A stretch of DNA of 64,000 bases from Crambe crambe (taxonomy: Eukaryota; Porifera; Demospongiae; Poecilosclerida; Crambeidae): contig OZ004582.1 of the NCBI GenBank assembly GCA_963924555.1, positions 3,038,001 to 3,102,000 of the forward strand, in the 5' to 3' direction. The stretch's first letter is position 1; the number at the start of each line of letters is the position of its first letter. Made by a program: the position numbers and the translations under genes. Below, in pieces: positions 54,463 to 64,000 of this stretch. Below the pieces are notes generated by a model. The model did no database searches. It had not been told where the DNA came from and saw only the letters and a program-made list of their open reading frames with translations.

Positions 54463-55398
54463 GTTGAAATTCGCCATCATCCATGCACAGCTCTAGCTAG
54501 CTAGCACTAGCACGATCTAGAACAATCTATGCACGTGGTCTATCTGGTGTTTCAGTGTTATTATTGTATAACCACAAGAATGATAGAGCCACCGCCTATC
54601 ACCTCCTGGAGTATGACAACAGTTTTGCAACCCACTGTATAGTGAAACATTGCACATCTGCACATTAGCTTGAACTTTAAGCATAAAAATCAAAATATTG
54701 AAATTGTACTGCTGCTACAAAATAGCTACAGGCCAAGTGAAGTGAGGACTCTACTAAAAGGCCACAGTATTATATTCTGAGTTTGATGTAAGTTATATAC
54801 TGTACTCTTAGTGCGTTTTTGTGGCCATATAAAGGATGTTTTATGGCCCATACAAAAAAGCAGCTGCTAATTGATATTAACAAGAAGGTTCTTAAGTAGC
54901 TACTTACAAGGAACAGCTATAGTGCAGTGTATTATGTAGCTATTAAATAAAACTTTAACTACAGTCATACTTGCTAATTTCTTCAGATGGCTGAAGCTAT
55001 AAACTGCAATTATTCACGAACAGCTATCCGTATAATTATGCCAAAGGGAATTTACTCAATGTGGATCCATAAAACGACTATCTCATTCATCTATGGTGAA
55101 AGTAGTGGAGGAATATAATAGATGCTTCTCCACACAAAATGCATTTGTCATTAGCTGTTGCTCAAAAGAGAATACATCAGATTCTAACCATATTCAACAA
55201 AACATGGCATCACTTTGCTCAGCATGTCACATACAGCATTCGTTTCTCACAAGAGCATTTCCTGATAAAAGCAAAAGCAAGTGTAAAAATCCGATGCCTA
55301 ACATTATGTTCAACAAACAGGATTTGTCATCACCAGCTAACCTTGGTAAAAAAGCTCTCAATGAACTTAATACCATTTGTGAGGTTTAATTTAACCAG
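54463..55398. other. no supported gene
   Basis: AT-rich. A 98-residue plus-strand frame at 55093-55389 (VEEYNRCFSTQNAFVISCCS) resembles nothing I know and has no splice or promoter support. Confidence 0.4.
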
Positions 55399-56890
55399 TC
55401 AATTCAAAGTGTCATAAATGAAATGCCACGCTCCAAAATGGTCATTAAACCCTCCAGCCAAGATCAGCAATCTGGAATTACAAATGAATGCCAAAAATAC
55501 ATGTAACAAATTAAAAATGTCCAATGATTCTAAATCAAGTGAATCCGTTTTAGATTGATGTACATAGAGTAAAAACAAGTTATTCAGCCTGCAGTGAGTC
55601 ATACAACTCCTCAAATAGGTTTTTATTTTACGCAGAGATGAAAAGGAACGTTCTGCTGTGGCAGTTTTCAGATCATCAGATAACACTGGAGACTTAGCAC
55701 CATTGGCTGCCTGTAGTAGAAGATGATTGCAAAATCGGCCTGATCGAACCTTCTTTTCACCTCATTTGCAGCAAGTTCAATAGCTTCAAAGTAAGCATGT
55801 CTATGCATGTCTCTGGGAGATCGATAAACATGAGGACTTGCTCCATCATCGATCCTCCTAGGAGGTTTCCTTGTTCGTGGAAGAGTTGGCTCATCAGTGA
55901 ACGTGGCAGATTCCTGGAGAACTTGATCATAAAACATATTAAACTTTTCCTCAGTTCTCAGAGAGTTAAGATGTGAGTAAAGAAGATCAGCTCCATGTAA
56001 TGCCTCTTGAACAGTTGCATCCTTTGCTTGCAGGTTAATAGAAAGCTGTTCAGCTGCTGAAAAAATTAGGTACGAAAGTTTTAAACCAAAGAAAGTGTCA
56101 AACTTTTCCATGGAAAGCAACAGACCACTGCCTTTTGCTGCATACTCATCATTGCCACTTTTGATTTCATCTAAAGCAGACTGTAAGACCTCATAATTCT
56201 TTAGGATACTAGATATTGACATGTCTAACAGTCCATCGAGTTGGGCAAAGCAATCTTAATGAAGGTAACACTTCCCCAGTGTTGATGCTTACATTTTTTC
56301 TTAGGGAATCGAATATAGTTAGTCTCTTAGGAGAAAATCTGATTAGCTGGACTAGATCATGAATAAAATTCATAGCATCTCTCATAATATTAGAAATTTT
56401 GGTAACATCTTTTAAGCACAAATTTAAGCTGTGGGCCAAACAATGAACATAGAGTGCTTGGTTTGCTTCTTTCTTAATTAATGCTTGTGTACCATTTTTA
56501 CTCCACTCATATTTGAGGCACCATCGAATGCCTGTCCACGACACTGTGAAATAGGCAATGAACATCTGATTAAGATGTCTTTGATAGCACTAAAAATGGT
56601 TTCTGCCTTAGTATTAGGCAATTGTAGAAGACCTAAAGTATCTTCAGGAATGTTGTAAGCATCATCCACCCAACGAATCGATAAAGTTAACTCTTTGTTG
56701 AAGCCATGCCTTCATATCTTTACTATCTTTAGCTAGTAATAGTAAAAGTTGGTACAGAAGGAAGCCCCTGCCGTGCTAGATATTGGATGCTCATTAGAAG
56801 TTTCATTAACATTTCTCTGTGATTTTTTTGATCAGTGGCAAGCTGAGTACTTAACTTCACACTAACACTGATAGCATTGGACTTGGCAGC
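55399..56890 (-). pseudogene. hAT transposase relic, minus strand
   Basis: Reading leftward: SNAISVSVKLSTQLATDQKN and LMSIQYLARQGLP (56770-56880), IRWVDDAYNIPEDTLGLLQL, CRGQAFDGASNMSG, ALYVHCLAHSLNLCLKDVTK, LRLLCPTRWTVRHVNI (56209), then SALDEIKSGNDEYAAKGSGL ... PTLPRTRKPPRRIDDGASPH (55668-56222), TATAERSFSSLRKIKTYLRS (dimerisation block) to about 55480. Four or more frame changes; the zinc-finger start is missing. It faces the hAT relic at 52748. Confidence 0.85.
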
Positions 56891-56910
56891 CAATTTAACA
56901 TTGCTTCTTT

Positions 56911-57144
56911 ATGGAATATTACAGCACTAGAGCCAACAAACACTGCATCTATTGTTGTGATGATGAATGTTCATACACTAGTGGGGCCCTGATCGATGGC
57001 ATGGAGACAGCACATCCATTGCAACTTGACATTAATCACATATGTAAAGTGCATTACAGAAGTATCCTAGAACTTAAAGAAACCCAGTCCAGCTCATATG
57101 TAACTCCCGTGACTCTACCTCTTGGAGCTTGGTGTGTGATGTGA
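56911..57144 (+). CDS. small cysteine-rich frame, unknown
   Basis: 77 residues: HCIYCCDDECSYTSGALIDG, then HICKVHYRSILELKE. C-x2-C ... C and H-x2-C spacing could bind zinc, so it may be an exon of a transposon gene. No family recognised. Confidence 0.25.
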   Translation: MEYYSTRANKHCIYCCDDECSYTSGALIDGMETAHPLQLDINHICKVHYRSILELKETQSSSYVTPVTLPLGAWCVM

Positions 57145-57399
57145 CCCTACTCCACAAGACGTTGACAGGATGTTTCATTTAGACCTCGGGTCAGTCCAGT
57201 TCTTTATCTGGATGTGTGGACAGTGTACATTATGTTTCAGAAATGATGTACAATTAGAAAACCAGCTAGCAAATGATGAAAGATCTTTGGATCCAATGAC
57301 ATTGCATAACCGGAAGTTCAATGTTTAGACGCGTTTATCCTAAAACGCTTCTCTGAGGCGATGCACTTCTAGCGCTTATACCTCCACAGCGGTTTAAGA

Positions 57400-57960
57400 T
57401 CTAGCTTCAAGTGAAATTGGGTCACATATGAAGAATCCATTAGTATCGATCATTTGAGAGAGGGTGAGAATTGCGAGTATGGAACCCTTAAACAAGAAAT
57501 GTTGCGAGACCGATTAGTGGTAGGCATTAGAGATGTGGCACTCTCTGAAATGGATGCCACTCTAACTCTAGAAAAAGCCAAGAAAGCCATAAGACAGAAG
57601 GAAGCGGTAACAGAACAACAGGCCTTTCTACAAGAAGGCAGCAAGAAAGACCCAATCACTATTGATGAGGTCAACAAAGGTCGAAGTGGCCGAGGTGGTG
57701 GAGCCCGTGCTAGAACATCAAAATGTACAAGATGTGGTCATGATAAACATGTGCCTGGAGACAAATGTCCTGCCATGAATGCAACTTGCTATAAGTGCAA
57801 TCGTAAAGGTCACTTTGGAGCCAGATGTTTCTCAAAAACACAAGCATGGACACTGCTTACCTTGACATTGTTGATGCTGTCACAATACTTGTACAAAAAG
57901 TTTTGTTAATATCTTATTATTTTATGTACAGTGAAAATGGTAAGGAAGATCTGAAATCGT
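57400..57960 (+). mobile_element. Ty3/gypsy-type LTR retrotransposon relic (end of gag)
   Basis: A fossil of the C-terminal gag region with its zinc knuckles, followed by the start of the protease region in another frame as usual for this family. No LTRs were seen. Truncated at both ends; few breaks in what remains. Confidence 0.75.
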
Positions 57961-58285
57961 TAAGCGTTGCGGTGGGGGAGGTGTTTGCTGACCTCTTAAA
58001 GAGTGCCAGTTGATTTTTCAAGTCAAGGATGAAGAGTGGGGTGGTGAATTTGTTGACAAGATTGAAGGTGCTATCCCATTGTAAAAGCAGTGAAGCTGTA
58101 GAGAAGGTATAACGATTCAAGTGTAGTGTTCAATCCAGCATGCTATTCATTCTAGCTACTGATACTAAGCATTTTCAGTGTGTGCTGAGGGTTAGCACTT
58201 CAGTGCTTTTCATTATATGAAAAAGTACAGAATGTCAATAATGTTAAGGTGGTGGCTACTTTTTCCTACGTATGTAGAAATACAC

Positions 58286-58444
58286 CTACCTACTTGATGC
58301 CCTTGCTTTGGGTGTGTCACTAGTACTGGCAGCTGATGGTGGAGTACAGGCATCTGATGCAACTTGTTGCACAACAGTAGTAAACAAACTTAGAGCATTA
58401 TTCAGGGCTTGCAAGTTAGTAGCTGGAGTTGATCCAGTTGCCAT
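58286..58444 (-). CDS. 52-residue frame in the left arm of the foldback element
   Basis: MATGSTPATNLQALNNALSL, FTTVVQQVASDACTPPSAAS, TSDTPKARASSR and stop. Ser/Thr/Ala-rich. The same start is repeated, inverted, in the right arm (from 59054), there with a small deletion. It looks like the first exon of a transposon protein. No family recognised. Confidence 0.35.
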   Translation of the reverse strand: MATGSTPATNLQALNNALSLFTTVVQQVASDACTPPSAASTSDTPKARASSR

Positions 58445-59164
58445 GACACGTAATGCACTGTAGAAGAAAAGCTAAAAGCAACATGTGCTATACAAGTGAT
58501 GCATGTGACAATCACATGATGTATCCAATTATAGGTGTAGTACATTTTACCACAACATTTATAAATGTAGTTATGTGGTACCACAGTTAATCCTGTGGTG
58601 ATAACTTGTAGCTACCACATTGTATTGGCATATTTATGTATATCCAGTCCCACATTAATGCAGTGGCACGTACATTTATATATGCAGTGGCATATTAAAT
58701 GCAGTGGGACACTATGCATGCACAGTGGCACATTTATATATGCAGTACTACATTTATTGTAGTGACACATTTATATATGTAGTGGCACATTTATAAATAT
58801 ATATTATGCAGTTGCACATTTATATATGCAGTACTACATTTATATTATTGTAGTGACACATTTATATATGTAGTGGCACATTTATAAATATTGTGAAAAA
58901 TGGACTTTTGACACAAATGGCACCCCATATATATGCCAATACAATGTGGTAGCTACAATGTACTACACCTATAATTGTGATTGTCACATGCATCACTTGT
59001 ATATGTATAGCACATGTTGCTTTTAGCTTTTCTTCTACGGTGCATTACGTGTCATGGCAACTGGATCAACTCCAGCTACTAACTTGCAAGCCCTGAATAA
59101 TGCTCTACTGTTGTGCAACAAGTTGCATCAGATGCCTGTACTCCACCATCAGCTGCCAGTACTA
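58321..59164. mobile_element. foldback element: inverted arms around a minisatellite
   Basis: Left arm 58321-58634 and right arm 58933-59164 are inverse copies (CAGCTGATGGTGGAGTACAG, GTAGCTGGAGTTGATCCAGT, GCTAAAAGCAACATGTGCTA, TAGCTACCACATTGTATTGG). The left arm has about 65 extra bases. The 300-base spacer is a tandem array of GCAGTGGCACATTTATATAT variants. Confidence 0.85.
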
Positions 59165-59220
59165 GGCCTACAGTACAGTACAGGCCTACCCAATAAGGGA
59201 AACTGTTAAACACGTGACTT

Positions 59221-59344
59221 GCACAAAGAAACTGTTAAAAGGCAATCTGGAGGGAGTTGCAACTACAACAGTTTCCCAGTATTTCCCCTATATGGCAGAT
59301 TGCCCAGTGCATGCAAGTGTGGCCAGTTAACAGTTTCTTTGTGC
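59221..59344. repeat. perfect 18-bp inverted repeat
   Basis: GCACAAAGAAACTGTTAA at 59221-59238 and its exact inverse at 59327-59344, with a weaker inner pair GGCAATCTG / CAGATTGCC. A short MITE or a foldback fragment. No gene is seen from 59345 to 60080. Confidence 0.75.
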
Positions 59345-60080
59345 AAACATTCAATGTGGGTTGTCAGTTTTGCTTATTGGGCAGTTTTGCTTGATTCTCA
59401 TTGGATGGTTTTTCTCCACAAATCTGGTTGGTCAGTCTTGATCTGATCCTCAAGTCTCCTCATAAAAGTAGCTATCTTGAGCTGTGTAGTTTCCTGTCTG
59501 CTGCTCTCCTCTCTGCAAGTCTTGCTAGAGCCTCTCTGTAAGTCCTGCTCTCCTATCAGGTCACTGATCCTGTCTGCAAGTAGTCTAGTGCAGCCTTAGC
59601 CAGTTCATAGTATTCTTAGATTTGCTGGGTAGTGTTGAAGTAATACACTGCCCATACAGGATCAGATACTAATGGAAATAATCATCGGAGATAGATATGT
59701 CAGCCTTGTACCAGGTACTGGTGGAAATAATTCTCTCCTACTCTCAGCAACTGAAGATAGAACACCTTCATTGTGCTAGGACTCAAATATATAGCAACTT
59801 CATTTTTATCTGCTCCTTCATCATCTTAAATATATGCTCCTCTAAACAAGAACAGACTATATGCAAAATCAGTCTCGCGGGCCCCGGCCCTTCCTTAGCC
59901 GTCTCAAGTGCGTCGCTCTGGAATGTAGCAATCACATGACCTGGATATAAGTCATGTGATTATCAGCATGTGCACGCCAAGCTTAATCGAAGTACACGAT
60001 CTTTGCGCAATACTAAGGTCTACTAAGCAATACTATTATACTTAGCAATATAATTATGTGCAGTCTCTGAGGTGAGTTAG

Positions 60081-60660
60081 ATGTATTCTTTAGTAGGCAT
60101 ACATCTAAAATTGGGTTTCACGTTTATCTGGTATTATGGTGGTGGAGAAATCAGTGGAGCTTATCAAACCATTGGGCTCGGAGAAGAAATTCGACGATAT
60201 TTTGGCTCTGATTTCGAAATTTCTACCTACAAAGCAGTGTTGGGTGAGACGAAACCCTTTTGCAGGTGTGCAACCGACATTATTGCATCACAAGACCAAG
60301 TATCTGTTCAGCTTGCTGGCAATGTAGATGGAGATTTTTCAATGGGGAGTCAGAGTTCAAATTACTCGGAAGCAACCAATGACTCAGAAGCAACCGAGGA
60401 GGCACTACACAGTGAGGACACAAAAGCTGAATATCAGCTGATATCAGCAATGCTCCTGAAAGTAGCTCAACTGGGACTTCTGGCCATAGGTCGAGAAGAA
60501 TCGTTTAATAGAGCTTGCATATTTGGCTACCTCAGGGTCGTTCAGACGTGTATCCATATAGAATGAAAATGGACTTCTGCAGACGTACGTGTCAAGTTTT
60601 TAAAGGGATGACACAAGTTGAATTAGATTACTACCTTCCAGTAATAAAGTGTCTACTCGA
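60081..60660 (+). pseudogene. unknown protein frame, probably frameshifted
   Basis: 60136-60230 reads MVVEKSVELIKPLGSEKKFD and DILALISKFLPTKQ; 60250-60566 reads VQLAGNVDGDFSMGSQSSNY and LISAMLLKVAQLGLLAIGRE with SFNRACIFGYLRVVQTCIHI; 60600-60660 reads FKGMTQVELDYYLPVIKCLL. Codon-like continuity across three frames suggests one gene with two breaks. No known domain recognised. Confidence 0.35.
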
Positions 60661-61849
60661 ACAACCAGAACACATAGTTTAACGTGTGTGTGACCACCCA
60701 ATTAATTGTGTTATCTCGATCTGTATCATTTCTTAAACGAGCATGCTCCCTACAAAATTTCCACTGCTGCATCACACAACCATACAGAGTTAGGCTTTCA
60801 TTCTCAATACACAGATTTGATTTGGGAAGGTCAAACCAACAACACATTTTTAATGGGAAACTTCTCATCATTGGCATCAGAATTCCTGTTTTGCCCGTTA
60901 GTAGTATGATTGTGTTGAGAGATTGTCCATTACTACAAACCACACAGCCCTAGTTCTAGTCGTTGCTATAATTATACATGTGCAGAGTTGCAAGTAACAT
61001 AGCTATAATCAGTTCTGCACATGCACATGCAATATTAGGTGTCTGGCCAAACACTCGAATACTTGATGCTTGGAGGCTTGACTGTAAAGTAGTGACAGGC
61101 TGCAGCGAGGGGGAGAATGTGGGAGGGGGCATATGTGCAGAATGTGAGGAATAAAAATGGACCACAGTCTATGGGTGTCCATTAGTATTAAGTAAACTTT
61201 TTAAGAAATTTACTAGCCTGCCTGGAGTGCCAGGCTGGCTGAGCTGGGACCTTGCAAGGTTCTTTATTCTGTAACACGAGGTGCATGTGACTCCCACAGA
61301 ACCTCGGGCCTGTGGTCCCACTTTTTTTCCCCTTGGTGTGTAATTACCCTCTTCTTTTTTTTCTCACGAAAGACAAGTACATGGCATTATTATCTGTCAT
61401 TGTGCCAGTGAGGCATTGACCACAAAACCCCCTGCAAAGTGAAGCCCACGAAGCAGCCAAGTGCTATCTTGAAGCCAAAGTAATAAAGGTGAGTGACAAC
61501 ATTGGCAGACATGTAGGCCTGATCTCTAGATATCCAGTCCCCACCTTCCTACCGGTTAGCCTTACTCGTCCATGGCTGACTATAGCAACAAATTTTTCAG
61601 ACCTGTATGAACCTCCCCATTCAAACCTGGTGTCTATTAAAAGAAAGGCTACTCTCCATTTTCTAAGGAAAGTATTCCCAGATGCAGACGTGTCTGCCAA
61701 TGCTCTCGCTGCCAATTTAGGAAACAAAAGATTACTGTCACAGTAATTCACCATGACTGAAATCCTAGTACAGAATCGTAGGCATCAGTAGTGTCAGTTA
61801 AGCAGCCTCATCACATGCTCCTATCACAAAATTTACCCACCGCTTTATA
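60661..61849. other. no supported gene
   Basis: Overlapping frames on both strands at 60684-60950 and 61464-61754 have no family signal. Nothing else stands out. Confidence 0.4.
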
Positions 61850-62480
61850 AGGTTAATCATCAATACAATCCTCACCATGGGTACCCCGAAGGAGACATGC
61901 TGAAGGTCATGCCTTCTCAAAAATAGTAGTAGCTGGCAGTGCTCCAGTTCAAACGAAGCTGTTCAGTCCTTAAGCTGGAGGGGATAAATACTTGGCAACA
62001 GTGAAGGTCAAAGGTCAGGCCCAAATTAAAGGTAGGCTAGGCTGCTATATAATCTTCTTCTAGTGGCATAGCCAACCAGAGTTCTCCACCAGACTACCAT
62101 TTCGAGGAAGAAGCAGACATGTCACGAAATACTGTATGTGATCCCCCACCTGTGCCACTAGTTTACAAGGTCACAACTTAGCACTGCGTCTCATCTGCTA
62201 GTCGGTTGTCCAAATGTAAAGCACAAATCGATGCAGTGAAAACCTGCACATCTATTCAGGAACAGCCTCGAGTTTACACAGATTTTGCATCTTTCATTGG
62301 ACAACCAACTTGACGACTTACAATCATCCTTGAAATCTTCCTAACTATGGGTTCCCCGAAGGAGACATGGTAGAGGTAGGGAGCTGGGTGCTGGTAAAGG
62401 AGAGCAGTGATTGATCCAACAATGAGGGTCAAAGGTCAGGCCATAATGTTAGATGCTAGACACTAGTAAGTCAGCCACCG
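61850..62480 (+). repeat. two diverged copies of a ~480-bp direct repeat
   Basis: TGGGTACCCCGAAGGAGACA at 61878 and TGGGTTCCCCGAAGGAGACA at 62347, and GTCAAAGGTCAGGCC at 62008 and 62428, keep the same order. Confidence 0.65.
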
Positions 62481-62859
62481 AGGTCAGATTTGCAGGCAAT
62501 GATGTCAGCATGAATCTGATTGCTGGCTGAAGTACTAGTGTATGTATGGTTAGGCCTTCTCTGCTTCTGCACACAAGAGAAAACATGCCTGCTGCGGGAC
62601 TGTTCCCTCTTAGTTAAGCGAAAGCTATGTTCTCTTGATGAATGGCTGTAAATTGTTACAATTAGTATAAAACAGGAAGGCCAACAGCTCTGTCTGCAGA
62701 ATGAAAAATTTGATAGAGAAATGCAGGCGAGTAATCATCTAGAACATTATTATCTTAGTTACCATGTGCTCCAAAGAGCCCAAAGAGCCTGGAGAAGTGA
62801 ACAGCCTTACTAGATAGGGTTAATTCAAGCACCACCTTGATTAGATTGCTAGGTACTCT

Positions 62860-64000
62860 TGAATTGAAATATTTCATTGTGTAATAGCTGTCAGTCTCCT
62901 GTTTGCTGTTGTGGGACTGTTCCCTCGTCGGCTCGTTCCCGTTATCAGTCGTGCAAGTGTTCTAGATAGAACTAGCTACACCACAGCTAACATTCAATTT
63001 AGGCAAAACCGAGATTTAAATTTAATACTTTATTGTGTAAAAGCTGTCAGTTTGCCTATTGCCATCTTCCCAGTGCTGGTAAGTTAAGCTTTTTCTTTTA
63101 AAGTGTAATGGCTGTTTCTTGGCTGTCAAAACCGGTCACATTTATTGCCAGCTACTCTTGAATTAAGATATTTCATTGTGTAGTAGCTGTCACTCTGTCT
63201 CCCTCCCGCTTCTGCTCTTCGTCCTGTTGTCAGTCTCCTGACCCGTAAGTGTTCAACCATAGCTAGATAGAACAATAACTAACTTGTCACATTTGCTTGT
63301 GTAGTAGCTGTCACCGAGTCTCTTGCCTGCTGTGGCTCCTGTTTGCCTGCGTGGGACTGTTCCCTTGTATCGTCAGTCTCCTGACCTGTAAGTGTTCAAC
63401 CATAGCTAGATAGAACAAGCTACACCATAACTAACGGGAATCTGTAGCTGTCACTGAGTCTCCCTCCTGCTTTTGCCTGCTGTGGCTCCTGTTTGCCTGC
63501 GTGGGACTGTTCCCCTGTCCTGTTGTCAGTCTCCTGAGTGTTCAACCATAGCTAGATAAAACAAGCTACACCTGTCACAATTGCTAGGTACTCTTGAATT
63601 AAAATATTTCATTGTGTGGTGGCTGTCACTGAGTCTCCCTCCTGCTTCTGGCTCCTCGTCCTGTTATCAGTCTCCTGACCCATAAGTGTTCAACTGTAAC
63701 TAGATAGAACAAGCTACACCATAACTCGGCAAAACCTGTCACAATTGCTAGTTTCATTGTGTAATAGCTGTCACTGAGTCTCCTTCCTGCTGTGGCTCCT
63801 ATTTGCCTGCGTGGGACTGTTCCCTCATCCTGTTGTCAGTCTCATGACCCGTAAGTGTTTAACCATAGCTAGTTAGAACAAGCTACACCATAACTAACAG
63901 GCAAAACCGGTCACAATTGCTTGCTGTCACTGAGTCTCCTGCCTGCTGTGGCTCCTGTTTGCCTGTGTGGGACTGTTCTTGTCAGTCTCCCAAGTGTTCA
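62860..64000 (+). repeat. ~190-bp tandem repeat reaching the window end
   Basis: At least six imperfect units on the theme TTTCATTGTGTAATAGCTGT, CACTGAGTCTCC, TTTGCCTGCGTGGGACTGTT, CAGTCTCCTGACC, GTAAGTGTTCAACCATAGCT and AGATAGAACAAGCTACACC. Units vary by internal deletion. It runs off the end of the window. Confidence 0.85.

Noticed and set aside
60653-60953. Opposed frames of about 90 residues.
   Set aside because: Mutual shadows without domain or splice evidence.
1-64000. Bacterial or viral origin of the window.
   Set aside because: Spliced genes, LINE and LTR relics, MITEs and animal transposon families are spread over the whole length.

Overview
The window looks like a stretch of an animal genome built almost wholly from mobile DNA. 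A demosponge of the Amphimedon type is my best guess. The reasons are AT-rich sequence full of GCTAGCTAG and TAGCTAG words, spliced genes with short GT-AG introns (nine introns of 48-62 bases in one gene), and a mix of hAT/ZMYM-like, PIF-Harbinger, ISL2EU, Tc1-like, BEL and Ty3/gypsy pieces with SWIM-, BEN-, THAP- and HECT-domain proteins. No rRNA, tRNA, CRISPR array or bacterial operon is visible. The organism is an inference from style and protein families, not from a marker gene.

Layout. 1-15190: relics of several hAT elements, a shrunken Harbinger element, a MITE with clean ends, a Ty3/gypsy fragment and two unnamed transposon-like protein families. 15191-18798: a young ISL2EU element with perfect 76-bp inverted ends, carrying a THAP transposase and a convergent SAP-SWIM-YqaJ nuclease, dropped into a hAT relic. 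19140-30230: a decayed HECT-type gene, SWIM, BEL, integrase, HECT and RecQ relics, minisatellites and a dispersed repeat family. 30240-40720: three Tc1-like transposases; one shares a pair of inverted ends (31311-35949) with a multi-exon BEN-domain gene, and another converges on a PB1-like/SHOCT-like accessory gene. 40890-47440: a USP-like gene fragment, an integrase relic, a LINE 3' end and pieces of cysteine-rich or DDT-motif proteins of unknown name.

The most important item is at 47509-51751: an apparently complete 4.2-kb transposon encoding one RAG1-like recombinase. Ten exons on the minus strand join in frame through canonical splice sites to about 967 residues. The protein has an N-terminal RING/zinc dimerisation region like that of RAG1, the two aspartate blocks and the glutamate block of the Transib/RAG1 catalytic core, and its CxxC and HxxxxH zinc ligands. 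The element ends in CACGGGTGTTTC inverted repeats, is flanked by the 4-bp duplication GAGG, and sits in one unit of a minisatellite whose unbroken form can be read next door. No RAG2-like gene fits inside it. The only break seen is one extra A in an A8 run of exon 1.

51752-64000: the minisatellite of repeated exon-like units, two opposed hAT relics, a Ty3/gypsy gag relic, a foldback element whose arms encode a small protein start, and several tandem repeats running to the end of the window. Genes here do not form a host pathway; they are parts of separate elements, many nested in one another.
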